The position numbers were made by a program, and so were the translations under genes. Under the pieces are notes generated by a model. The model saw nothing but the letters and a program-made list of their open reading frames with translations. It was not told the origin of the DNA and did no database searches. Shown here in pieces: positions 8,323-15,491 of a stretch of DNA of 39,217 bases; within the stretch, counting starts at the first letter, position 1, and each line of letters starts with the position of its first letter. Origin of the DNA: Verrucomicrobiota bacterium (GTDB lineage Bacteria; Verrucomicrobiota; Verrucomicrobiia; Verrucomicrobiales; Verrucomicrobiaceae); the NCBI GenBank assembly GCA_963204975.1, contig CAUJJC010000233.1, positions 1 to 39,217 on the forward strand, read 5' to 3'.

Positions 8323-8925
8323 ATGGAAATCGACTTCACTGGCCCACTTCGCGACGATGCCTACATGATCCTCGCCGGCCTCGTCACACCACGTCCCATC
8401 GCCCTTGTAACAAGCATCGACGAGTCTGGGCGAATCAATGCCGCACCGTTCAGCTTCTTCAATGTGCTGGGCGATTCACCTCCGATTGTGGGCTTCTGCC
8501 CAGGTGATCGATCAGCAGGAGTCCCGAAGGACACAGCGCGCAATATTCGCCTCACACATGAGTTTGTGGTGAACCTGGTGGACGAGACCATTGCTACTCA
8601 AATGAATGCCTGCGCAGCCTCCCTGCCGCCAGGCGAGAATGAGCTTGTCCCAGCCGGTCTCACAGCGCTCCCATCTAGCGTAGTCAAGCCACCGCGCATC
8701 GCCGAGTCCCCTGCCAGCATGGAATGCAGACATCACAGCACGATTGAGATCGGTGACAATCGACTGATCATTGGGGAGGTCCTGCGCCTCCATGTCAGGG
8801 ACGGCATTCTCGATACTCAGACGTGGCTGGTGAACCCTGGCAGCTATGCGCCAATCGGGCGGATGCAATCCCCGCATTGGTATTGCCGGACAACTGACCT
8901 GTTTGAGATGAAGAGGCCGCGCTAA
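8323..8925 (+). CDS. Flavin reductase-like protein (FMN-binding split barrel)
   Basis: A 200-residue protein of the DIM6/NTAB flavin reductase family. Such proteins bind FMN, reduce flavin or act as oxidoreductases in the cytoplasm. Diagnostic segments are TPRPIALVTSID, the INAAPFSFFNVLGDSPPIVGF stretch, KDTARNIRLTHEFVVNLV and the C-terminal NPGSYAPIGRM. No signal peptide is present. It is transcribed away from the cbb3 operon with the FNR-type box between them, which makes redox-linked control possible. The physiological electron acceptor is unknown. Confidence 0.9.
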   Translation: MEIDFTGPLRDDAYMILAGLVTPRPIALVTSIDESGRINAAPFSFFNVLGDSPPIVGFCPGDRSAGVPKDTARNIRLTHEFVVNLVDETIATQMNACAASLPPGENELVPAGLTALPSSVVKPPRIAESPASMECRHHSTIEIGDNRLIIGEVLRLHVRDGILDTQTWLVNPGSYAPIGRMQSPHWYCRTTDLFEMKRPR

Positions 8926-9004
8926 ATGCACATCAGGCTGGACAGCCCCCCGTAGTCCACGACAATAATTCCCCGAGCTGTGCTCAAGGTGCCTTCCGTC
9001 CCCA

Positions 9005-10216
9005 ATGATTTCCATCCGCATTTACAAGCTGATCTGCAAGCTCTGGGTCGCCGCCAAGGTGGCTCTCGGCTTGGGTTCACTTGTGGCCATGGTCTGGGCG
9101 ATTCAGTTTGTAATCAGCAAGAGTCAGGCCAAGCGAACTACCAGCAATCAACCCAATGAGGTGCCCCTGTTGTCTCAGACAGTGCCATCTGACGCGTCGC
9201 AGGAGAACACCGAGCCCAGCACGAGCAAGGTAAGACCCACGGGGGATCGACTGCGCAGCGCAGAAGCAGCCGCCGTGCTGGCGCAACTCTCGTCCCCCCC
9301 AGTCACCCCACCGCCTTCTGAAGCGGTGCAGCAGTCGGCAGTCATGCCACCTAGCGCGCCACCATCACTGGTGAATGCTTCCGCAGCGATTCGCGAGGTT
9401 GAACCTCCCCAGTCCACTCCCAGCAAGGCCAAGAGCAGCAGTGCAAAGGCTCCTTCAGATCCCTTGATGGAACAACCGGCCAGCATCCAACCCCTCGAAT
9501 CATCTGCCCCTGAGGTGACCCAGGTAAAAGCCATTCTGGACAACTATCGGAAGCATTCGGGCTGGTGGGATCGAATGAAGTTCGTTCGTTCTCCAGGCCG
9601 AATCACCGGCCTGGCACACCACTTTTACGATACCGAAAAGCTGTCAGACCCTGCTCTCGAAAAACTGGTGGGCGCTACACGTTTCGATCTCGGCGATGAA
9701 TCCTTCGTTCAACTCGCGTTTCTTTGCCCCGGCAGGTGGAGCAACACAGCCCGGGTCAACTTCTTGCTCTCGTCAACGAACGATCCCCAGATCGACTGGG
9801 AGTCTCTCGTCGCCTACGGAGAGGAATCCTGGTCCGTCTTCATCGCGAACCGGACTGAGCGCGCCACCCTTCTTCGTGGGTATGCGACACTCGACGATTA
9901 CTACAACTACGAGTTCGCTGATCGTGAAAAATACATCAGCATTCGCCTGCGCAGCCCTGATGGCGTGCAGACGATAAGCGGCTTCGCCGAAAGGACTTCT
10001 GCTGACGGAACGAAGCTGGCTAAAATGACAGCACAGCTCAACAGTATGTTGCTCGACGGCCCCTTGCCCGTGAATGCAGGTGGCCCGACCGTTCCTGCGA
10101 CACTGAGACTGGCTTTCCCGCCCAAATCTCAGTCTGACCGATGTGTGAAAATCCTTTCCGTCGTCGCTGATCGCTGGGTGCTGACGGACGCTGAAGAGGC
10201 ACGGCTGAAAAAGTGA
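9005..10216 (+). CDS. Unknown membrane-anchored protein with Pro/Ser-rich linker
   Basis: A 403-residue protein not recognised as any family. An N-terminal membrane anchor (about residues 14-38, AAKVALGLGSLVAMVWAIQF) is followed by some 135 residues of Ser/Pro/Ala/Thr-rich linker and then a folded region from about residue 175 (VKAILDNYRKHSGWWDRM to the C-terminus). The folded part is rich in aromatic and charged residues, and no catalytic motif was identified. The ATG at 9005 is used; 13 bases after its stop the lipase gene starts, so the two are probably co-transcribed. A role at the cell surface is inferred from topology only. Confidence 0.75.
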   Translation: MISIRIYKLICKLWVAAKVALGLGSLVAMVWAIQFVISKSQAKRTTSNQPNEVPLLSQTVPSDASQENTEPSTSKVRPTGDRLRSAEAAAVLAQLSSPPVTPPPSEAVQQSAVMPPSAPPSLVNASAAIREVEPPQSTPSKAKSSSAKAPSDPLMEQPASIQPLESSAPEVTQVKAILDNYRKHSGWWDRMKFVRSPGRITGLAHHFYDTEKLSDPALEKLVGATRFDLGDESFVQLAFLCPGRWSNTARVNFLLSSTNDPQIDWESLVAYGEESWSVFIANRTERATLLRGYATLDDYYNYEFADREKYISIRLRSPDGVQTISGFAERTSADGTKLAKMTAQLNSMLLDGPLPVNAGGPTVPATLRLAFPPKSQSDRCVKILSVVADRWVLTDAEEARLKK

Positions 10217-10229
10217 ACCGCCCCCGGCC

Positions 10230-11273
10230 ATGCTGAAGGACATCCCTGCCCCGTCGATCGCGGCTTCGACACCGCCCGACTATAGTAGGACCTACTTCGA
10301 GCACTGCGCTGACTACCCATTCGAGCCGAACGCGAATCATTGTCCGCTGGTGAACGCCTGGTGGATGGCCGAAGCAGCCTACGCTGCCTATGATCAATTC
10401 GACGAGCAGGGCAATGCGCGGATTAACCTTCAGCCCCTTCGCGACCAAGGGTGGGGCATCCATGCAGCATCGGAGGAGCACACCCAGTTTATCGCTCTCG
10501 AAAGCAAGGCGGCCCTCATCATTGCCTTCCGCGGCACTAGGCTGGAGTCCTTCGCCCTGCCCAGCCTGTCCAACGCATTGGTCAAACCTCACTCTGGAGA
10601 CGCCCAGACAGATGCCAATTTGATACTCAAGAACCTCGGCAACGGCATTCGAGTGCATAAAGGATTTTGGCTCGCCTTTGCCCCCATTCGTGACCGTTTT
10701 GAATCCGAAGTTGCTCGCGCCCGCAACCATGGAAAAAATGTTTGGCTTTGCGGTCACAGCTTGGGTGGTGCTCTGGCGATGATCGGTGGCTGGCTTTGTC
10801 AGGGAAGCATTCGCGGCATCTGCACCGTGGGTTCACCGCGAGTAGGGAATGCTGCTTTCGCTGAGAAGGTAATCCGTTCGGTGCGCGCGTATCGTCGCAT
10901 TGTCCACCATCGGGACTTCGTGTCTTGCTTGCCACCGGAATGGCTTCCCGTGGCCATCGATCCAGGGAGTGCGTGGGCTTGGCTCAATCCTTTCCGCGCG
11001 GCCTTTGATCGCTACGCGCATGGAAGTGATGCGTCACTCATCTCAGGCCAGCAATCGAGTGACGTTGCGGATGGGGCAGCCGCCAGCCTTGCCCTGGCGG
11101 ATCTCGCACATGATGCCCGCGCTCATTTCGATGAGGTCATGCGTGTGATGCGCTCCGGTTTCGACCCGAAGAACCCTGGGACATGGCCTGTGCTTTTTGA
11201 TGCCCTGTCGGATCACGCACCGGTCTATTACGCCAACAAGCTCTTCAATGCCTGCGCAAAGGAGAAAACGTGA
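10230..11273 (+). CDS. Class 3 (fungal-type) lipase/esterase
   Basis: An alpha/beta hydrolase of 347 residues, probably acting on lipids or esters. LIIAFRGTR carries the oxyanion-hole region of class 3 lipases. GHSLGG, with nucleophile Ser177, is the elbow, followed by GSPRVGNAAF and RIVHHRDFVSCLPP, where the Asp is the likely triad acid. His in YAHGSD is a candidate for the last triad member. No signal peptide is evident at the ATG, so location is uncertain. It lies 13 bases downstream of the anchored protein and converges with dihydropteroate synthase with a 4-base gap. Confidence 0.88.
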   Translation: MLKDIPAPSIAASTPPDYSRTYFEHCADYPFEPNANHCPLVNAWWMAEAAYAAYDQFDEQGNARINLQPLRDQGWGIHAASEEHTQFIALESKAALIIAFRGTRLESFALPSLSNALVKPHSGDAQTDANLILKNLGNGIRVHKGFWLAFAPIRDRFESEVARARNHGKNVWLCGHSLGGALAMIGGWLCQGSIRGICTVGSPRVGNAAFAEKVIRSVRAYRRIVHHRDFVSCLPPEWLPVAIDPGSAWAWLNPFRAAFDRYAHGSDASLISGQQSSDVADGAAASLALADLAHDARAHFDEVMRVMRSGFDPKNPGTWPVLFDALSDHAPVYYANKLFNACAKEKT

Positions 11274-11277
11274 ACGA

Positions 11278-12153
11278 TTATCTGTCGGAATGCAGCGCCC
11301 AAACTGCCTTCGTCGCGAGCGCAGCCGCTCGCACATTGTGAACCCTAAAGATGTGCGCCCCACGCTCGATCCCAGTAGCAATGCAAGCTAGAGTGCCCGC
11401 ATCACGATCTATGGGGTCTGGTTGATCAAGCACTTTGCCAATGACCGTTTTGCGAGAGACGGGAAGTAAAAGAGGTCTCCCGAAACGGGACAGCCGTCGG
11501 CTCTCGCGATAGATCGTCAGATTGTCATCGCACTGTTTTGCGAAGTCGATCCCAGGATCGAGCACGATCTGATCAGCATCCAGCCCAGCCGCAGCGCACA
11601 ACTCCAACTTCTTTTCGAAGAATGAATCCAGAGCACCCATGATGTCTGGATACCCCATGTGGGTATGCGGGACCTTCGGCTGTCCCACGCTGTGCATCAC
11701 GAGGAGTGCAGAACCGTATTTTGCGCACGCGACTGCGTTCCGTGAATCTGGAAGCGCGCCAATATCATTGAGAAGATCACCGCCCAAAGGAAGCACGGCC
11801 TCCACCACGTCCGAACGCCAGGTGTTGATCGAAAGCAACGGCGGCCAAAGTTGATCACCATCAAACGGAGCCTCAGGAAATCGCTCCACCAGTGCCTGCC
11901 ACGAGCGAATATACGGCACCAGACGAGCGATCTCATCCTGGACTGAAATCGGCCCACGATTGGTTCGCGCACTCTCAGCACCGATGTCGATAATGTCGGC
12001 ACCATCACGCAACGGAGCCGCACTCTGCTCCAGCGCTGCACCCACATCGAGAGTCCCGTCCCCGCAGAACGAGTCATCATTGATGTTCACTATTCCCATC
12101 GTCAATGGACGACGGGGGAACTCGATCAGGTGACCGCGTGCGCGCAAAATCAT
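11278..12153 (-). CDS. folP: Dihydropteroate synthase
   Basis: Joins p-aminobenzoate to the pterin diphosphate in folate synthesis. The 291-residue TIM barrel shows the family signatures: TMGIVNINDDSF for the first loop, ADIIDIGAESAR for the pterin-site strand, SINTW, LVLDPGIDF-like (IVLDPGIDF), PVSRKTVIGKVL and FRVHNV near the end. The first loop reads NINDDSF instead of the common NVTPDSF. The frame opens at a TTG (12168), but the ATG at 12153 overlaps the TGA of the PHP gene as ATGA and is preferred. Function is assigned from the conserved loops. Confidence 0.92.
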   Translation of the reverse strand: MILRARGHLIEFPRRPLTMGIVNINDDSFCGDGTLDVGAALEQSAAPLRDGADIIDIGAESARTNRGPISVQDEIARLVPYIRSWQALVERFPEAPFDGDQLWPPLLSINTWRSDVVEAVLPLGGDLLNDIGALPDSRNAVACAKYGSALLVMHSVGQPKVPHTHMGYPDIMGALDSFFEKKLELCAAAGLDADQIVLDPGIDFAKQCDDNLTIYRESRRLSRFGRPLLLPVSRKTVIGKVLDQPDPIDRDAGTLACIATGIERGAHIFRVHNVRAAALATKAVWALHSDR

Positions 12154-12968
12154 GGGTGAAGCGGCCAAATCTCCGGGAGGGCGACTTCTGATCGCTGCCG
12201 CTGGTGAAAGCGGACCGACGTGCGATAGCCGACTTCCCGCACCAGAGCCAGCGCCTGATCAAAGTGAATTCCCACTTCACTCGGCGCGTGACTGTCCGAA
12301 GAAATGACAATCGGCACCCCAGCCTCAAAGGCGAGAGTCAAAAACTCCCTACTGGGATACATCTCCCGGCAGTCTTTACGCAACCCTGCGGTGCTAACCT
12401 CAAACACACCATTCGTATCCACCAGGGCCTGAATGGCAGGCTCATAGAACCTTCTCAAATCGCCCGCTGGGCGAAGACCAAACTTCTTTGGCAAATCTGG
12501 ATGCGCGTAGAAATCGAACTGCCGCCGCCTGATCATCTGCACATAAAGCTGCCAGTATCGTTCCCAAATTTCGAGCACCATCCCAGACTCCCGCCACCGG
12601 GAGAGATGCTTCGGATTGTCCACATCCCATCCAGGAGCGATGTAATGCACACTCCCAATCAGGTAGTCAAAATTAGCCATCTTTGACTGTTCATCAGTCC
12701 ACGTTTCACGTCCCTCAATATAATCACACTCCAATCCAAGCCGCACAGGTAGCGCTGGAAAATCTGCGCGTGCTTCATCGACCATCTCGAGGTAACGGGG
12801 GAAATCACCAATCAACATTCTCCAATCATCAAAATAATGGGCCATCGGATTATGATCCGAAAAACCTATCTCTGACAGGCCTGCTTTGACCGCCTGAGCC
12901 GCGTATTCGCGGGGATGTCCCTCGGCATGAAGGCAGAGCGGAGTGTGAAGATGGTAATCTGAGAGCAT
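12150..12968 (-). CDS. PHP-domain phosphatase, histidinol-phosphatase type
   Basis: A 272-residue metal-dependent phosphoesterase of the PHP/HisK class that likely converts histidinol phosphate to histidinol. Metal-binding motifs are DYHLHTPLC (His6, His8), GFSDHNP, LECDYIEG, IGSVHYI, FYAHPDLP and SSDSHAP, in the order expected for this family. The ATG at 12968 is 63 bases from the divergent exported-protein gene. Its TGA overlaps the folP ATG. No other histidine genes are in the window, so another phosphoester substrate remains possible. Confidence 0.88.
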   Translation of the reverse strand: MLSDYHLHTPLCLHAEGHPREYAAQAVKAGLSEIGFSDHNPMAHYFDDWRMLIGDFPRYLEMVDEARADFPALPVRLGLECDYIEGRETWTDEQSKMANFDYLIGSVHYIAPGWDVDNPKHLSRWRESGMVLEIWERYWQLYVQMIRRRQFDFYAHPDLPKKFGLRPAGDLRRFYEPAIQALVDTNGVFEVSTAGLRKDCREMYPSREFLTLAFEAGVPIVISSDSHAPSEVGIHFDQALALVREVGYRTSVRFHQRQRSEVALPEIWPLHP

Positions 12969-12994
12969 TTATTTCGGTCAATGAAGGAAAAATG

Positions 12995-13024
12995 TTGATG
13001 GCGCAAGCTCTCCCAGGCTAATCT
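12995..13024 (+). promoter_or_regulatory. Predicted sigma70-type promoter of duplicated gene, copy 1
   Basis: TTGATG (12995-13000), an 18-base spacer and TAATCT (13019-13024). Only seven bases separate the -10 hexamer from the ATG at 13032, so transcription should begin at or one base before the start codon. No Shine-Dalgarno sequence fits between them. Both hexamers and the spacing recur in copy 2. Confidence 0.6.
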
Positions 13025-13031
13025 GACACCG

Positions 13032-13844
13032 ATGAAGCGAATTATTGCATCTCTAATTATCGGTGTTTCAGCATTTTCTGGCCAAGCCTACGCCCTTGTT
13101 GGTGGTCCCTTTGATATGGGTTCTCATGGAGCCAACCTTGATCGAAATGCAGTATATCAAGGCGTCTTGTCCTTCAAGAATGGTTCCGGCTATGTCTATT
13201 TCTCGCCCAATGCGCTAATCGTGCCAGACAATAGCAGTTCTACGCTTTACGCGCTCAAGGGTTCTGTGACGAATCGTGCGGTTATCTATTATCAAGGTGT
13301 AACTTATCTCGGCAGTTGCTTCGGAACTACCGATCACGACGCTCGTTTCATTGAGGGTATGATTAATTCCTCTTCCGAAGCATCAACTGGAGGAGCGGGC
13401 ACAAACAACGGTGTCCAAAACAACACGGCCACTTCAACCACTCTCAATCCGTCGATCTATTCAAACATCGTGGCCAGCGGCAAATCATTTACCGCCAACG
13501 GAGCTTTCCAGGGCAGGATTACACAGACATCTCCGGTTTTGCGCTTCCAAGGCAAAGGGGAGTTGGCCTTTCTGTCACCCAATGGAACGGATTCCATCAA
13601 TACATTAGCCTACCAATCATATTCGGGGCTGATCGGTGCTATCATCTCATTCGTGGGTAACTCGACTGTAACTAATGCTGACCAGATTGATTACTCCCAA
13701 GTTTTCGGCGGTGCGCAGACTGCTATCAGAGACGCCCTGAATGACCTGAAAACTAATTTTCTCAACTCAGGTGGTGTTGACGACACTTACAAGGAGTCGA
13801 AGACTGTTAAACTTCGCGTTTATGGCACTCGCCGTTATCTATAA
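13032..13844 (+). CDS. Exported protein of unknown family, tandem copy 1
   Basis: A 270-residue protein with a signal peptide (MKRIIASLIIGVSAFSGQ, cut probably after AYA). The mature part is rich in Gly, Ser, Asn, Thr and Tyr and looks beta-structured, for example GVLSFKNGSGYVYFSP and NRAVIYYQGVTYLGSCFG. A Thr/Asn/Gly-rich stretch lies in the middle (STGGAGTNNGVQNNTAT). The C-terminus ends VKLRVYGTRRYL. No known domain, sorting signal or catalytic motif is recognised. Copy 2, 979 bases downstream, differs at about 11 residues. A promoter lies directly against the ATG and a strong terminator follows, so the gene is monocistronic. High expression of a secreted or surface protein is plausible but inferred. 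Confidence 0.88.
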   Translation: MKRIIASLIIGVSAFSGQAYALVGGPFDMGSHGANLDRNAVYQGVLSFKNGSGYVYFSPNALIVPDNSSSTLYALKGSVTNRAVIYYQGVTYLGSCFGTTDHDARFIEGMINSSSEASTGGAGTNNGVQNNTATSTTLNPSIYSNIVASGKSFTANGAFQGRITQTSPVLRFQGKGELAFLSPNGTDSINTLAYQSYSGLIGAIISFVGNSTVTNADQIDYSQVFGGAQTAIRDALNDLKTNFLNSGGVDDTYKESKTVKLRVYGTRRYL

Positions 13845-13879
13845 GCTGTAACCGTTTCCTAAACTTGTCCCTTGTTGAG

Positions 13880-13910
13880 GGCGTTTGCCGAAGGTGGCAA
13901 ACGCCTTTTT
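13880..13910 (+). terminator. Rho-independent terminator of copy 1
   Basis: Perfect 10-bp stem GGCGTTTGCC / GGCAAACGCC around the loop GAAGGT, followed by TTTTT. It starts 36 bases after the stop codon. Confidence 0.92.
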
Positions 13911-13973
13911 GTTGATATGAAGGGCATTCCGATGTCGGCGAGTATTAATTTCGTTCAATGAAGGAAAAAAATC

Positions 13974-14003
13974 TTGCTGGCTCAAACACTCCTGCGCTAA
14001 TCT
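13974..14003 (+). promoter_or_regulatory. Predicted sigma70-type promoter of duplicated gene, copy 2
   Basis: TTGCTG (13974-13979), an 18-base spacer and TAATCT (13998-14003), then seven bases to the ATG at 14011. The layout is identical to copy 1 although the spacer and discriminator sequences have diverged, which supports function and a leaderless transcript. Confidence 0.6.
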
Positions 14004-14010
14004 CGTCCCA

Positions 14011-14823
14011 ATGAAGCGAATTATTGCATCTCTAATTATCGGTGTTTCGGCATTTTCTGGCCAAGCTTTCGGCATTGTTGGCGGTCCGTTCGACATGGGC
14101 TCTCACGGAGCCAACCTTGATCGAAATTCGGTATATCAGGGCGTCTTGTCCTTCAAGAACGGTTCCGGCTATGTCTATTTCTCGCCCAATGCGCTAATCG
14201 TGCCGGACAACAGCAGTTCTACGCTTTACGCGCTCAAGGGTTCCGTGACGAATCGTGCGGTTATCTATTATCAAGGTGTAACTTATCTCGGCAGTTGCTT
14301 CGGAACTACCGATCACGACGCTCGATTCATTGAGGGTATGATTAACTCCTCGTCCGAAGCATCAACTGGCGGTGCAGGCACCAGCAATGGTGTCCAAAAC
14401 AACACGGCTACTTCAACCACCCTCAATCCGTCGATCTATTCAAATATCGTGGCCAGCGGCAAGTCCTTCACAGTTAATGGGGCGTTCCAAGGCAGGATTA
14501 CACAGACATCACCAGTTTTGCGTTTCCAAGGCAAGGGGGAGTTGGCTTTTCTATCACCTAATGGAACCGATTCCATCAACACATTAGCCTACCAATCATA
14601 TTCGGGGCTGATCGGTGCCATCATCTCATTCGTGGGTAACTCGACTGTAACTAATGCTGACCAGATTGATTACTCCCAGGTTTTCGGTGGGGCTCAGGGT
14701 GCCATCGGAGACGCTTTGGACGACTTGAAGACCAACTTCCTCACCTCGGGAGGTGTTGATGACACCTACAAAGAAGCCAAGACCGTTAAGCTTCGCGTTT
14801 ATGGCACTCGCCGTTACTTATAA
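14011..14823 (+). CDS. Exported protein of unknown family, tandem copy 2
   Basis: The 270-residue twin of the gene at 13032. The signal peptide end reads GQAFGIVGG instead of GQAYALVGG. Other replacements are single residues: RNS for RNA, GTSNG for GTNNG, SFTVNG for SFTANG, and several in the segment AQGAIGDALDDLKTNFLTSGG near residue 230. The central region is essentially unchanged. No frame disruption is present, so both copies are probably active. It has its own promoter and terminator. Function is unknown; differential cleavage or partner binding by the two forms is only a possibility. Confidence 0.88.
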   Translation: MKRIIASLIIGVSAFSGQAFGIVGGPFDMGSHGANLDRNSVYQGVLSFKNGSGYVYFSPNALIVPDNSSSTLYALKGSVTNRAVIYYQGVTYLGSCFGTTDHDARFIEGMINSSSEASTGGAGTSNGVQNNTATSTTLNPSIYSNIVASGKSFTVNGAFQGRITQTSPVLRFQGKGELAFLSPNGTDSINTLAYQSYSGLIGAIISFVGNSTVTNADQIDYSQVFGGAQGAIGDALDDLKTNFLTSGGVDDTYKEAKTVKLRVYGTRRYL

Positions 14824-14857
14824 GTCATAGTCTTTTCCTGAGTTGTTTTTTGTTGAG

Positions 14858-14888
14858 GGCGTTTGCCGAAGATGGCAAACGCCTTTTT
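14858..14888 (+). terminator. Rho-independent terminator of copy 2
   Basis: The same 10-bp stem GGCGTTTGCC / GGCAAACGCC with loop GAAGAT and TTTTT. It differs from copy 1 only in the loop. It ends 24 bases before the pseudopilin ATG. Confidence 0.92.
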
Positions 14889-14912
14889 GTTGATCTGAAC
14901 ACCCCAAAAGCA

Positions 14913-15473
14913 ATGGTAACCTCTGTATTGAACCGCCCCAAAGGCATCTCGCTGCTCGAGATAGTTTTTGTGATCGCCATCTTGGCAGTCGCTGCGGCAC
15001 TCATCTTTCCCTCCTACAATTATATAAAGAGGAAAAGCGAGGATGGGGTTTGCATGTCCAACCTCCGGTCTTTGCATGGAGGATTCAGCGCCTATCTCCA
15101 GGACAATGGGTTCATTTGGCCTCAGAGCCCATTCCTGACGAGATCCGATGACATCACGGAGGACTCAGTGGAAGCCAAATGGTGGTTTGAGCAACTCAAG
15201 GAATACGGTCCCACCAGAGAAACATGGCTGTGCCCTTCGGAGCGTGGGAAATGGGCGGAAGTCAATGATCCTGATCACGTCGATAGCAGCTACGTGCCTT
15301 CTAGCTTCGATGAGACTCCCAACATTGCTTACCGCTGGTCTCTTCAGCCTTGGCTCATTGAACGCGGCGGTTTCCATGACCAAGGACAGGCGAATGCGAT
15401 CTTTCCAGACGGTCACATTGACAAGAGAACATCTCCTGGGACGCCTGGAAATGCACCACAGGCGAAAAAATAG
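14913..15473 (+). CDS. Type II secretion/type IV pseudopilin-like protein
   Basis: A 186-residue prepilin-like protein. The short leader MVTSVLNRPKG is followed by ISLLEIVFVIAILAVAAALI, the N-terminal helix with the Glu at position +5 required for prepilin peptidase processing and methylation. The C-terminal part contains WLCPSE and NAIFPDGHIDKR, the terminal signature common in Verrucomicrobiota and Planctomycetota pseudopilins. The open frame reaches back to 14850 through the terminator, so the ATG at 14913, which gives a normal leader length, is preferred. It has no obvious promoter and follows the copy 2 terminator by 24 bases. It may work with the secretin cluster at 19129-24522. Confidence 0.85.
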   Translation: MVTSVLNRPKGISLLEIVFVIAILAVAAALIFPSYNYIKRKSEDGVCMSNLRSLHGGFSAYLQDNGFIWPQSPFLTRSDDITEDSVEAKWWFEQLKEYGPTRETWLCPSERGKWAEVNDPDHVDSSYVPSSFDETPNIAYRWSLQPWLIERGGFHDQGQANAIFPDGHIDKRTSPGTPGNAPQAKK

Positions 15474-15491
15474 CGAACGCCTATCATTTCC

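Larger units (their letters stand above)
12969..13921 (+). repeat. Tandem duplication, copy 1 (promoter + gene + terminator cassette)
   Basis: Similarity to the copy at 13945-14899 begins just after the PHP start codon, with the shared upstream block TTTCGGTCAATGAAGGAAAA, and ends shortly after the terminator in TTTTTGTTGATATGAA. Equivalent points, such as the two ATGs, are 979 bases apart. The cassette appears poorer in GC than its neighbours by eye. Boundaries are approximate. Confidence 0.9.
13945..14899 (+). repeat. Tandem duplication, copy 2 (promoter + gene + terminator cassette)
   Basis: Second copy of the 12969-13921 cassette. It keeps the upstream block (ATTTCGTTCAATGAAGG), the promoter hexamers, the gene and the terminator. 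Many differences inside the gene fall at third codon positions, while promoter hexamers and terminator stem are unchanged. The copies are joined by about 23 bases without similarity. Confidence 0.9.

Noticed and set aside
14850..14912. Upstream extension of the pseudopilin frame
   Set aside because: It would start inside the terminator hairpin and give a leader far longer than prepilin leaders; the ATG at 14913 gives a normal leader.
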